The notes under the pieces: model-generated
What the model was told of the DNA's origin: nothing
Database searches by the model: none
Seen by the model: the letters and a program-made list of their open reading frames with translations, nothing else
Assembly: GCA_964419145.1 (NCBI GenBank)
Contig: CAYQOM010000004.1
Span: forward strand, 186,001-250,000
Reading direction: 5' to 3'
From: UBA2336 sp964419145
GTDB taxonomy: Bacteria > Bacteroidota > Bacteroidia > Cytophagales > Cyclobacteriaceae
DNA length: 64,000 nt
Part shown: in pieces, positions 24,290-32,294 of the stretch
Position numbering within the stretch: the first letter of the stretch is position 1
Layout: every line of letters starts with the position of its first letter
Program-made: the position numbers and the translations under genes

Positions 24290-26191
24290 TCAAAATGTGG
24301 CGCGCACACCCAACGATAGATTAATCGGCTGCGTGTTATACCCATACACCTCGTAATAATCCTGATTCAACAAGTTGCGGAAGTCTCCAAAGATTTTCAC
24401 ACGACCATCCAACATGGCATACTCCACATAAACATCCAACAATTGGTAAGCATCCAACACAACCAGATTATTGGTGAAGGTGTTGAAATCAAAGAACAAA
24501 TCATTTCGCCTGCTAAAGGTTTTAAAATTCAGGCTGGCAAAAAGCTTATCCGTGGCCCGATACCCAATGTTCAAACCCACCGAATGTTTTGGCCTGCGAA
24601 GCAAGTCATTAGGCTTTGTTTCCGATCCTGATCCGGTTTGCGTAGTCATCTCCCCATCAACATAGGCGTAAAAACCGGTCAGGGTAAGTTTATTCAAGCT
24701 ATAGGTAGTCTCCACCTCAACACCGTTGTCGTTCAGTTTATCCTGGTTGATATAACCGGTTGTATAGATAATGACATTTTCAATTTTTCTATTGAACCAG
24801 GTTGTGCGTATGTTCCAGTTCTTGTTCAAAGAAACAAACTGAATACCCGCCTCTGTGCTCGTGCTTTCTTCAGGTTCTAAATCTTCGTTGGCACCAAACG
24901 GACCATACAACTGCGTTAGCGTTGGTGCTTTAAATCCGGTACCATAATTGGCGAACAGTTTTACCTGGCTATTAATCAGGTATGAAGGATTGATACTATA
25001 CGTAAACGTGTTGCCATATACGGAATGGTCTACAAACCGTGCGCCAGCTTCAACCGAAAATCCGTTCAGGTTGTTTATAAACAGTGATGCATAGGGGCTG
25101 GTCATGTCAGCCGTAGGGTTTTCAACGGTAGCATTAGTAGCCATCATTTTAACATGCTGATAGCTTAATCCGCCTAATAATTGCACATGATCCGTGAAAT
25201 TCCAGTTCATAAATGCTTCACCATGATTAAACCGACCATCATATTCATCCGGCCCGCCAAACATACTCAAGAAAGAACGCGTGGTTTTGTTGTTCGCATA
25301 CATGACATTGAGGGAACCCTTTCTAAATTGGTACTCCACATTTGCTCCATAGTTCAACGTTTGTGCTTCATAAAATGCCTGGTCATCATCTGTAAAAGCT
25401 CCAAGGTCAAAGTCTCCATCAAAATCATTGAAGCGAACAAACGGACGAATGGAAATTTTTTCGGTTGGTCGATAACCCAGATTCAATTGAATGGCGTTTT
25501 GTTCAAAACCGTCTTTATCGAAATCGGCAGTGTCATCGAGCTCTTTTGCTTCGCTGAGGCCATCGGTCTGCAGGCGCGTGTAGCCAACCTGATAGTCAAA
25601 CTTATCCGTACTCCCCGATACACCGGCATTCGCCCGAAACGTATTAAAGCTTCCATAGCTCACCGTACCTGTTCCGGTAAAAGGTTTTTCGCCTTTCTTT
25701 TTGGTGATGATGTTGATAACGCCCGCCATGGCATCGGTACCATATAAAGTCGACTGACTTCCTTTCAGGATTTCGATGCGTTCAACCTGATCGATGGACA
25801 ATAAACGTAAATCAAATGCACCGTCAATACCACTGGGATCATTGACCGGAACACCGTCAATCAAAATCAACGTGTATTTACCGGCCGCGCCACGCAAAAA
25901 TACCGACTTATCCTTGGCGGGATTGCTGTTGGCCCCGTTGATGACCAGTCCTACCTGTTCATTCAACAGTTGTGCTAAATCCTTTCCAGCACTTCTTGAA
26001 AGTTGTTCTTCATCGATGATGGTGAGCACCTTACCTGTTTCAGAAACATTTTTTGGGAACTTGGTTGCCGTTACCACCACTTCGCGAAGGGTGGTTGACG
26101 AAAGGGAATCTTGTTGGGCCATTGTTTGGGTTGGCGCCCAGAGCCAACAGGCAATTAAAGTGATTGCCCAGACTTTGATCTCTTTTTTCAT
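24290..26191 (-). CDS. btuB: BtuB-type TonB-dependent receptor (cobalamin uptake)
   Basis: The 633-residue outer-membrane protein has a signal peptide, a TonB box region (TLREVVVTATKFP), a plug domain (YTLILIDGVPVNDPSGIDGAF, then RIEILKGSQSTLYGTDAMAGVINIITKK) and a 22-strand-type barrel ending VRATF. Size and plug resemble BtuB rather than the larger SusC type. The cobalamin riboswitch directly upstream on the same strand makes vitamin B12 or a corrinoid the likely ligand. Its transporter partners are not in the window. Confidence 0.88.
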   Translation of the reverse strand: MKKEIKVWAITLIACWLWAPTQTMAQQDSLSSTTLREVVVTATKFPKNVSETGKVLTIIDEEQLSRSAGKDLAQLLNEQVGLVINGANSNPAKDKSVFLRGAAGKYTLILIDGVPVNDPSGIDGAFDLRLLSIDQVERIEILKGSQSTLYGTDAMAGVINIITKKKGEKPFTGTGTVSYGSFNTFRANAGVSGSTDKFDYQVGYTRLQTDGLSEAKELDDTADFDKDGFEQNAIQLNLGYRPTEKISIRPFVRFNDFDGDFDLGAFTDDDQAFYEAQTLNYGANVEYQFRKGSLNVMYANNKTTRSFLSMFGGPDEYDGRFNHGEAFMNWNFTDHVQLLGGLSYQHVKMMATNATVENPTADMTSPYASLFINNLNGFSVEAGARFVDHSVYGNTFTYSINPSYLINSQVKLFANYGTGFKAPTLTQLYGPFGANEDLEPEESTSTEAGIQFVSLNKNWNIRTTWFNRKIENVIIYTTGYINQDKLNDNGVEVETTYSLNKLTLTGFYAYVDGEMTTQTGSGSETKPNDLLRRPKHSVGLNIGYRATDKLFASLNFKTFSRRNDLFFDFNTFTNNLVVLDAYQLLDVYVEYAMLDGRVKIFGDFRNLLNQDYYEVYGYNTQPINLSLGVRATF

Positions 26192-26324
26192 TTGAAAAAG
26201 GTTTACGGTTGAAAAAAGAGTAAAGGCTGAAAATGAGTCGTGCGGAGTGAGGGTGTGATTCTATCATACCCATCACATGAATCACAAGAATCAGAGTAGC
26301 TTTTACCCGAAGCACTGAAATAAA

Positions 26325-26500
26325 CGTTGCTGTGGCAGGTCTCCTGGCTCGCATCACTTGTCTTTACCTTCCCACCCCGTCCCGATAGCTATCGGGATCA
26401 GAGCAGTGGCTTGAAGCCTTAAGACAAGCATAAACGATGCTTACAGTTGCGGGAACAGCCCCCGATTTTCACGGGGTTCCCTTTTCATCCTTTTCAATAG
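26325..26500 (-). promoter_or_regulatory. Cobalamin riboswitch
   Basis: On the minus strand the conserved pieces occur in order: GGGAACCCCGTGAAAATC, GGGGGCTG, CCCGCAACTGTAAGC, GCCACTG, TGGGAAGG, and the B12 box GCCAGGAGACCTGCC (26334-26349). It lies 130-310 bases upstream of the btuB start. Such switches shut off expression when adenosylcobalamin or methylcobalamin binds. Boundaries are approximate. A perfect 18-bp palindrome sits inside it. Confidence 0.95.
26380..26397. repeat. Perfect 18-bp palindrome inside the riboswitch
   Basis: TCCCGATAGCTATCGGGA lies between the GCCACTG and TGGGAAGG blocks, where the class has a variable hairpin. It could form that hairpin's whole stem. Confidence 0.8.
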
Positions 26501-26526
26501 TGTATTGATCAGGAACCAAAGCACCG

Positions 26527-26558
26527 CAAGTATACAGATTCAGGATTTAAGATTCAAA
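26527..26558 (-). promoter_or_regulatory. Promoter of the riboswitch-btuB transcript
   Basis: On the minus strand TTTG is followed after 20 bases by TATACTTG, a one-mismatch fit to TAnnTTTG. Its position gives an RNA that starts just upstream of the riboswitch. The -33 part lies in the 7-base-period repeat arm. Confidence 0.6.
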
Positions 26559-26617
26559 ATTCATGATTGGAGTTACTGAGTCGTACCGTTTTGAATTTTG
26601 AATATAGAATCTCGAAT
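26538..26617. repeat. 7-base-period inverted repeat, locus E
   Basis: In the left arm ATT recurs at 26538, 26545, 26552, 26559 and 26566. In the right arm GAAT recurs at 26593, 26600, 26607 and 26614. The arms share the complementary core ATTCAAAATTCA. It begins right after the stop of the upstream receptor gene, so it probably terminates that gene while overlapping the btuB promoter. Confidence 0.8.
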
Positions 26618-26618
26618 T

Positions 26619-28850
26619 CTATCTCCACGTATATCGAACACCTAAAAATCCCTTCAACCCCTGAACAGGTGCGTAGTTGTAGGCGGTATCAAATGTGTAA
26701 CCATTCGGATTATCAACATCAACACTCCGGTCAAACGGATCGAACGGTCGCATTAATGGATGCTTGGGAATGAAGTTCAGCAGATTTTTTACACCGCCAT
26801 AAATTTCCCATTGGTGTTTTTCGCTTTTGCTGATTATCGTCCGCGTTACCTGGATGTTCATTAACGGAACCACTGGCGATTTATCCGGGCGAAAATCATT
26901 TGGCAGCACGGGCAAGTGCATCGGGCCGTTAAACCTTCCGGTGAGGTCAATCATCCACGCTTTGTTTGGCGTGGTGTAGGACGTGGCCAATGTTCCGGAA
27001 AAGCGAGGCGCAAAAAGCTGCGGAATTTTTTCTCCCCCTTCCCTGTTGTACACATCCATTATGGTAATACCGGCCAGCACCGAAAACCCGGAAGTGAATT
27101 GTAAATCGGAGTTCAGCGTAATGCCTTTCGATATGGCGTGCCCATCCAGGTTATCGTAAATAATCTTATCCGGGTCAGCTAAAAAATCGCCAACAATTTT
27201 GTTTAAGAAGTATGTATAGAACAACGACCCGTCAATATTCCAAAATCCTGAAGCGAATGGAATTGTATGCGTATAGTTCAGGTTCACATTCCACGATTGT
27301 TCCGGCTTTAGTTCATCTTCAATCACCACTTCGCGCGAGCCGGTAAGGGCAGCATGATCCTCCGTAAACAAGTTCACTACCCGATAGCCGCTGCCGGCAG
27401 TAAATCGAAAGACGCTGCTTGCAGAAGGCGCATACCGAAAACTTAAACGTGGTGTAAAAATATTTCCGTGAATGTTGTGGTGATCATACCGCAAACCTGC
27501 GAGTGTGGAAAACGATTTACTGAGTTCCACTTCGTGCTGTATAAAAACCCCGGGCAAGAAAGTCAACGAAGGTGTATTGTCGCCTGAAAGTTCAGCCGTG
27601 CCCGGAGTGTTGTCATCATAATAAATAAACCGTACGGGCAGGCCCGCCAGCAACGTGTGTGCACCCATCTTCCGGTTCCAACGCATCTGCGCAAACGCAA
27701 CATGCTGATCGGCTTTGTACTTTACGGTACCGTAATACGAATCCTGCAGGTGGTAGTTATAGGAATAATCGATAGCAGCATTGTTGTTGAGTGATTGTGT
27801 ACCGATCACTTCCCACCGATGGGTGTAAATCGATTCGCCATAATATATATCCGACCCGCGGTGGCTTCTGTTCCATTGCAGCTCTCCGCCCCAACGGTCT
27901 TCATAAAAATACCGCCACGCCAGCGAACCTTTTTGTTTTGGAAACTCCCACTTATTAAAAACCGAAATGCGTTGCTGAATCGGTATGTCTGTAAAATTAT
28001 CATTGTTGATGTCGCGCTGACTTTTGTATTGAAAATGATTGATTCCTACCAGTGTTGATGCCTTGCCCACTTTTCCTGCCAATGAAAAATCCAGGTTCAC
28101 CTCACCCACACTGGTTCCGAAAATATCGCCCTGAAACAAAGGCATGTTGGCCGGTTCTTTGGTGATGATGTTGACCAGGCCACCAACCGCTTCCGATCCA
28201 TACAACGTGGAAGCCGGACCCTTCACCACTTCAATGCGCTTCACCATGGCGTTGGGTATTCCAGCCAATCCATATACAGTCGACAAGCTACTTACGATGG
28301 GCATGCCATCGATCAGAATCATGGTGTACGGCCCTTCCAGTCCGTTAATGTGTATATCACCTGTGTTGCACACATTGCAGTTCACTTGCGGCTGTACGCC
28401 ATTCACCATGTTCAGCGATTCAAAAATATTGGGTACCGGATTTTTCTTAAACAACACCGGAGCGTAAACCTCTACCGGAATCGGTGACCTGAGCTTCGTT
28501 ACCTCCTGCATCGTTCCGGTTACCACTACCTCATCCAGCTCGCTCACTTCTTCTTCCAGGATAATGGTTACCGGTTGGGTTGATGAACTGACCTGAACCT
28601 GTTGCGTACTTCTTTTGAACCCCACAGCCGAAACTTCCAGCACATAGGAGCCGGTAGTTATTCCTCTAAACTCAAAAGATCCATCGGCATTGGTGATGGT
28701 GCCCTTGTTTGTGCCTCGCAAGGCCACCGTGGCAAAGGACACAGGTGCTTCTTTGGCCCGCACCCATCCGTGCACCGCTGCTTCCTGCGCCACCGCCTGA
28801 AAGGCCAACACAACCCCTATTACCATCAAAATTTTAGCCTTACTAAGCAT
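26619..28850 (-). CDS. TonB-dependent receptor with carboxypeptidase-regulatory domain
   Basis: The 743-residue outer-membrane protein has a signal peptide, a CarboxypepD_reg-like beta-sandwich (about residues 24-105, ITNADGSFEFRGITTGSYVLEV), a TonB box (LDEVVVTGTM), and a plug with YTMILIDGMPIVSS and RIEVVKGPASTLYGSEAVGGLVNIITK. The barrel ends with the aromatic-Arg pair YTWR. A Cys pair in the plug (CNVCNTGDIHING) is a notable feature. A DtxR-like operator at its start suggests a metal or siderophore ligand, but the ligand is unknown. Confidence 0.9.
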   Translation of the reverse strand: MLSKAKILMVIGVVLAFQAVAQEAAVHGWVRAKEAPVSFATVALRGTNKGTITNADGSFEFRGITTGSYVLEVSAVGFKRSTQQVQVSSSTQPVTIILEEEVSELDEVVVTGTMQEVTKLRSPIPVEVYAPVLFKKNPVPNIFESLNMVNGVQPQVNCNVCNTGDIHINGLEGPYTMILIDGMPIVSSLSTVYGLAGIPNAMVKRIEVVKGPASTLYGSEAVGGLVNIITKEPANMPLFQGDIFGTSVGEVNLDFSLAGKVGKASTLVGINHFQYKSQRDINNDNFTDIPIQQRISVFNKWEFPKQKGSLAWRYFYEDRWGGELQWNRSHRGSDIYYGESIYTHRWEVIGTQSLNNNAAIDYSYNYHLQDSYYGTVKYKADQHVAFAQMRWNRKMGAHTLLAGLPVRFIYYDDNTPGTAELSGDNTPSLTFLPGVFIQHEVELSKSFSTLAGLRYDHHNIHGNIFTPRLSFRYAPSASSVFRFTAGSGYRVVNLFTEDHAALTGSREVVIEDELKPEQSWNVNLNYTHTIPFASGFWNIDGSLFYTYFLNKIVGDFLADPDKIIYDNLDGHAISKGITLNSDLQFTSGFSVLAGITIMDVYNREGGEKIPQLFAPRFSGTLATSYTTPNKAWMIDLTGRFNGPMHLPVLPNDFRPDKSPVVPLMNIQVTRTIISKSEKHQWEIYGGVKNLLNFIPKHPLMRPFDPFDRSVDVDNPNGYTFDTAYNYAPVQGLKGFLGVRYTWR

Positions 28851-28853
28851 ATT

Positions 28854-28869
28854 TTTAGACTAATCTAAA
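28854..28869 (-). promoter_or_regulatory. DtxR/IdeR-like operator
   Basis: TTTAGACTAATCTAAA has complementary 6-base arms (TTTAGA / TCTAAA) and resembles the core TTAGGCTAACCTAA of DtxR-family boxes. It lies three bases before the receptor ATG, where a bound repressor would block initiation. The regulator identity is inferred. Confidence 0.45.
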
Positions 28870-29031
28870 TTTTTGTTTATACAACACTAACTAAAACGTA
28901 GGAGTAAGGCAACAGGTTTCTACGATTTATTTAAATACGGGCTAAGACGGGCAGAATTGTGATAATCTGGAATGTGGCACTCCGATATTCAGCGTATATT
29001 CATTCCCAGAAAGAGCAAATTCGAATACCTC

Positions 29032-29523
29032 ATGGAAAACCAAACCTCCAATCAAGGCATACCAACAACATCAGGACTGATACCCGCCATTGTGCTTACG
29101 GGTTTGTTGGCTGGTACATGGGATATACTGGCTGCATTCACCCATGCCTTTGTTGCCAATGAAACAACACCCATACGCGTGCTCCAATTTATTGCCAGCA
29201 AGGCTGTTGGCCCTGATGCTTTTTCCGGTGGTGTACCGATGGCCCTGCTTGGGTTGTTCTTTCATTATATCATTGCCTTTTCATGGACTACACTTTTCTT
29301 TTTGCTGTATCCGCGTCTGAGATTTTTATCCGGAAATAAAATCATCGTTGGCCTTGGCTATGGTGTTTTCGTATGGCTGATGATGAGCTTCGTGGTGTTG
29401 CCAATAGTGAACGGAGCCTTTCAGCTGTTCCATTTGCAAAGTGTTATCGGCATGGTTATTCTGATGGTGTGTATTGGCTTGCCCATTTCGTGGATGGCTA
29501 GTAAATACTATTCCGGCAAATAA
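29032..29523 (+). CDS. Hypothetical four-helix membrane protein
   Basis: The 163-residue protein has membrane segments at about residues 16-38, 68-92, 101-122 and 134-153. I chose the ATG at 29032 (MENQTSNQG), because upstream in-frame sequence looks non-coding. The layout resembles small inner-membrane proteins of the YagU/DUF1440 kind, but the match is not firm. It is monocistronic. Confidence 0.7.
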   Translation: MENQTSNQGIPTTSGLIPAIVLTGLLAGTWDILAAFTHAFVANETTPIRVLQFIASKAVGPDAFSGGVPMALLGLFFHYIIAFSWTTLFFLLYPRLRFLSGNKIIVGLGYGVFVWLMMSFVVLPIVNGAFQLFHLQSVIGMVILMVCIGLPISWMASKYYSGK

Positions 29524-29798
29524 ATTCCCATCAAATTCAAGAAGGACGAAAGCAAAACAGGCGCGCTGAGTTGTTGATCTACAATGGCCACTAATCCTTT
29601 TGCAAAATTCTGCTAGACAAGCATTAGACAATTTTTTATCTACGTTCAAGTTCAAACCTCCTCAACAATTTAGCGTTGGTGAAGAACACCAGCGCTGGCG
29701 AAGAGCCAATTAGGAGGACGACCGTCTGATTTCCCTGGCCAATTAAAACCGAAATGGTTAACTTGAACTGCTACTACGTTAACATCACCCCAATACAA
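29524..29798. other. Intergenic region before the GH5-like gene
   Basis: The only structure I see is the GCGTTGGT hairpin at 29667-29706. An in-frame extension of the downstream gene to 29754 is possible but lacks support. Confidence 0.5.
29667..29706. repeat. GCGTTGGT hairpin repeat, copy 1
   Basis: GCGTTGGTG and CACCAGCGC pair around AAGAA, followed by TGGCGA. The copy at 31278-31316 matches it at most of 40 positions, including the flanking AATT and TGGCGA. Confidence 0.75.
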
Positions 29799-30893
29799 AT
29801 GAAGCAATTGAATTTTTTGGTTTTTGGCCTGTTGATTACCACACTCCTATCCTGCAATCAGAAAAAGGAATCGGATGAGGCCGGTGATTCGATACCCGTT
29901 CGCGAGGTGTGGTCGCGCGAGCAAGCAAATGATTGGTATAAACAATGGGGTTGGTTGCGCGGCTGTGATTTTATTCCCAGCTCGGCCATCAATCAATTGG
30001 AAATGTGGCAATCTGAAACATTCGATACCGCCACGATAAACCAGGAGTTGGGGTGGGCGAAGGACATCGGGCTTAATTCAATGCGGGTGTATTTGCACCA
30101 TGCCGCCTGGCAAATCGACAAAGAAGGATTCAAGGATCGGGTTAATCAATACCTAACCATCGCGGATAGGCATGGCATCTCTACCTTGTTTGTCTTTTTT
30201 GATGATTGCTGGAACCCCACCTTTCAAACCGGAAGGCAGCCTGAACCCAAACCCGGTATTCACAACTCGGGCTGGCTGCGCGATCCGGGCGATATCATTC
30301 ACCAGGATTCAACGCTGATGCACACGCTTGAAGCCTATGTAAAAGATGTGCTTACCGAATTTTCAGCCGACAAGCGAATTGTTTTATGGGATCTGTACAA
30401 CGAACCGGGCAACTCGAATTACAAAAACAAGTCGATGCCGTTGTTGCAAAACGTTTTTCGGTGGGGTCGCGAGGTTAATCCGTCACAACCCCTGTCGGTG
30501 GGTGTGTGGAGTAAGGAACTGCTTGATCTCAACACGTTTCAGCTTGCCAACTCCGATGTGATCACATACCACAATTATGGTGATGCGGAAGACCACCAAC
30601 AATGGATTGACAGCCTGCAAACATACGGCAGGCCGTTGATCTGCACCGAGTACATGGCGCGAACCCGCAACAGCCGCTTTGATAACATTATGCCGCTATT
30701 GAAAAAAGAAAACATTGGTGCGTATAACTGGGGACTTGTTGCAGGAAAAACAAATACCATTTACGCCTGGGATACCCCCATGCCCGATGGTAAAGAACCT
30801 GAGGTTTGGTTTCACGACATCTTCAGGAAGGATGGAACACCGTACAAGCAGGAAGAGGTTGAGCTGATTAAAAAGCTTACGGGGAAGAATTAG
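29799..30893 (+). CDS. GH5-like glycoside hydrolase lipoprotein
   Basis: The 364-residue protein has a lipoprotein signal with lipidation at Cys19 (LLSC). The rest is a (beta/alpha)8 barrel of clan GH-A type: LNSMRVYLHH, the acid/base Glu202 in WDLYNEPGN, and the likely nucleophile Glu284 in ICTEYMAR. It probably hydrolyses a beta-linked polysaccharide at the cell surface or in the periplasm. The start at 29799 is chosen because it begins the signal peptide. The exact substrate is not predictable. Confidence 0.85.
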   Translation: MKQLNFLVFGLLITTLLSCNQKKESDEAGDSIPVREVWSREQANDWYKQWGWLRGCDFIPSSAINQLEMWQSETFDTATINQELGWAKDIGLNSMRVYLHHAAWQIDKEGFKDRVNQYLTIADRHGISTLFVFFDDCWNPTFQTGRQPEPKPGIHNSGWLRDPGDIIHQDSTLMHTLEAYVKDVLTEFSADKRIVLWDLYNEPGNSNYKNKSMPLLQNVFRWGREVNPSQPLSVGVWSKELLDLNTFQLANSDVITYHNYGDAEDHQQWIDSLQTYGRPLICTEYMARTRNSRFDNIMPLLKKENIGAYNWGLVAGKTNTIYAWDTPMPDGKEPEVWFHDIFRKDGTPYKQEEVELIKKLTGKN

Positions 30894-30999
30894 TCGATAG
30901 CAAGTTGAATTTTTACCACAACTCGGTTGGCACCATCAAACGAACTGCGTTTCTCGTGCCAAAGGCATCCCTTCGGGGCCATGACGTCAACATTTTTAA

Positions 31000-31169
31000 C
31001 GTCATTGCGCCTGCCTGCTGCAGGCAGGAACGGAAGCGAAAGTACGCGCGCTGGGGTGAAGCAATCCCACAACCTTATAAATTAGCCCACACTACATAAG
31101 TTGGGATTGCTTCGTCACGCACTTAATTTTGAGTTGTAGCAAAACCGGGCAGCGTTCCTCGCAATGACG
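31000..31169. repeat. Large dispersed inverted element, copy C
   Basis: Outer arms are CGTCATTGCG-type at 31001-31009 and CGCAATGACG (31160-31169). Inner arms are GAAGCAATCCCA and TGGGATTGCTTCGTCACG. The left outer arm is split from AACGGAAGCG by the 19-base palindrome at 31010-31028; in copy B these parts are contiguous. Confidence 0.85.
31010..31028. repeat. Perfect palindromic insert inside copy C
   Basis: CCTGCCTGCTGCAGGCAGG is a perfect inverted repeat about a central T. It interrupts GTCATTGCG-AACGGAAGCG. Confidence 0.75.
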
Positions 31170-31177
31170 AGGCTGAC

Positions 31178-31198
31178 CGTTGGTCTTCTTCACCAACG
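31178..31198. repeat. GCGTTGGT-family hairpin, short copy
   Basis: CGTTGGT and ACCAACG form a perfect 7-bp stem around CTTCTTC. The core matches the longer copies at 29667 and 31278. Confidence 0.6.
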
Positions 31199-31277
31199 AA
31201 GTTTCTCCGTTGCGGTTGTTCATACTCCATAAGCGTCCGCTTCGAGTAAACGTTTAGGGGGCAAAAAATAGTAAAAT

Positions 31278-31316
31278 AATTTGCGTTGGTAAAAAACACC
31301 AACGCTGGCGAGAGTG
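31278..31316. repeat. GCGTTGGT hairpin repeat, copy 2
   Basis: GCGTTGGT and ACCAACGC pair around a short A-rich loop and are followed by TGGCGAGAG. It lies 33 bases before the glyoxalase-fold gene. Confidence 0.75.
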
Positions 31317-31348
31317 CTTAACCCATTACATAAATCCAGGATTAAAAC

Positions 31349-31715
31349 ATGAGTACCTACAAGGCATTATACCTGAGCCCGATGATTCCTTCTTATAATC
31401 TGGAGGAAACCGGCAAGTTCTTTAAAGACATCCTGAACTTCATTCCGCATATGGAAACGGAAACGAACGTACGCCATCTATCACAAAGACAACCTGACGG
31501 TACACCTGCTGAGGGCAGGAAAAGATATCGGCCAAATGGAATTTTACCTGGAGGTGGATGATCTGGAAAAGCTGTGGAATGCAATCAAAGACAAGTTACA
31601 GGGCCTAAAAGTCAGAGAACCCTTTAACCAGGCGTACGGCATGCGGGAAGTACACATTGGCATTCCCGAAACCAATACGCTGTTATTTATCGGGCAGGAG
31701 CTTGAAAAGAAATAA
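31349..31715 (+). pseudogene. Glyoxalase/bleomycin-resistance-fold gene with a frameshift
   Basis: The first frame reads MSTYKALYLSPMIPSYNLEE, then FFKDILNFIPHMETET, the usual first beta-alpha module of the VOC fold. After about 31460 the homologous reading moves to the +1 frame: YAIYHKDNLTVHLLRAGKDI, then GQMEFYLEVDDLEKLWNAI and VHIGIPETNTLLFIGQELEKK, ending at 31715. One extra base in the GAAACGGAAACGAACG stretch explains it. In the first frame translation stops at 31561 after 70 residues. It could be a real mutation or a sequencing error. About 120 residues would result if repaired. Confidence 0.75.
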
Positions 31716-31733
31716 TGGTGGAAAGGATGGGTC

Positions 31734-32180
31734 TTATTTCTTCACCAGCACTGCCTCTTCCAGAATAAAATTCACATGCTCAATGTCTGACGCATTGAGT
31801 TTGAGTTTGCCTTTTACGGTGATCAGGTCATCCACCTGGAATTTTCCGGGGTCAACCTTGAACGTAACCTCGGCAATGGACTCAGGGCCTCCGCCTCCGC
31901 AAAAGAAACACTGACTCATGGGATATTTGGAAAGGATGATGTAGTTGCCTTCTTCCGGTGCAAAGGGCACATAAAAACCTTCTACGGTAATTTCCTTTCC
32001 TTCCAGCGACTTTAATGATTCCGGAAAACTGGGATAGAATAAATATTCACCAAGCTTTTCGTAGTACTTGGGCTCAAACTTGGTTTTGGCAAATTCATTC
32101 CAGGCATCAAACTTGGGAGTCTGCGCAACTAATGCATTCGTCATTAAAACAACTAATACGACTATCAATACCTTTCTCAT
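31734..32180 (-). CDS. Exported DUF3299-like protein
   Basis: The 148-residue protein has a signal peptide (MRKVLIVVLVVLMTNALVAQ) and a beta-rich domain with KEITVEGFYVPF, a CFFCGGGGPESIAEV cysteine loop, and DDLITVKGKLKLNASD. This pattern fits DUF3299-type periplasmic proteins, which in several Proteobacteria are encoded with a LolCDE/MacB-like ABC system linked to zinc. The ATG at 32180 is chosen over 32195 for the signal peptide. It follows the permease gene by 115 bases, a gap filled by a 7-base-period repeat. Confidence 0.7.
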   Translation of the reverse strand: MRKVLIVVLVVLMTNALVAQTPKFDAWNEFAKTKFEPKYYEKLGEYLFYPSFPESLKSLEGKEITVEGFYVPFAPEEGNYIILSKYPMSQCFFCGGGGPESIAEVTFKVDPGKFQVDDLITVKGKLKLNASDIEHVNFILEEAVLVKK

Positions 32181-32188
32181 TCTACTAA

Positions 32189-32288
32189 TATTCAAAATTC
32201 AAAGTTCAATATTCTTAATCCATCATCAACTAACCAAAATTCAACATTTAATCAGATAAATCTTGAATGTTGAACTTTGATTCTGGAA
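32189..32288. repeat. 7-base-period inverted repeat, locus F (longest)
   Basis: TTCAA recurs at 32191, 32198 and 32205, with TTC at 32212, and again at 32240 and 32247 in the same phase. The opposite arm has TTGAA at 32263 and 32270, TTGAT at 32277 and TGGAA at 32284. The outer arms match at about 24 of 31 positions. It lies between the permease and the DUF3299-like gene. Confidence 0.8.
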
Positions 32289-32294
32289 TCATAA

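Larger units (their letters stand above)
30894..31348. other. 455-bp repeat-rich intergenic region
   Basis: It contains an inverted repeat TTGGCAC/GTGCCAA (about 30934-30963), the large dispersed element copy C with a palindromic insert, and two hairpins of the GCGTTGGT family. I find no convincing gene in it. Confidence 0.7.

Noticed and set aside
30934..30950. TTGGCAC as a sigma-54 -24 element
   Set aside because: No GC occurs at the -12 spacing, and the bases form the left arm of an inverted repeat with GTGCCAA.
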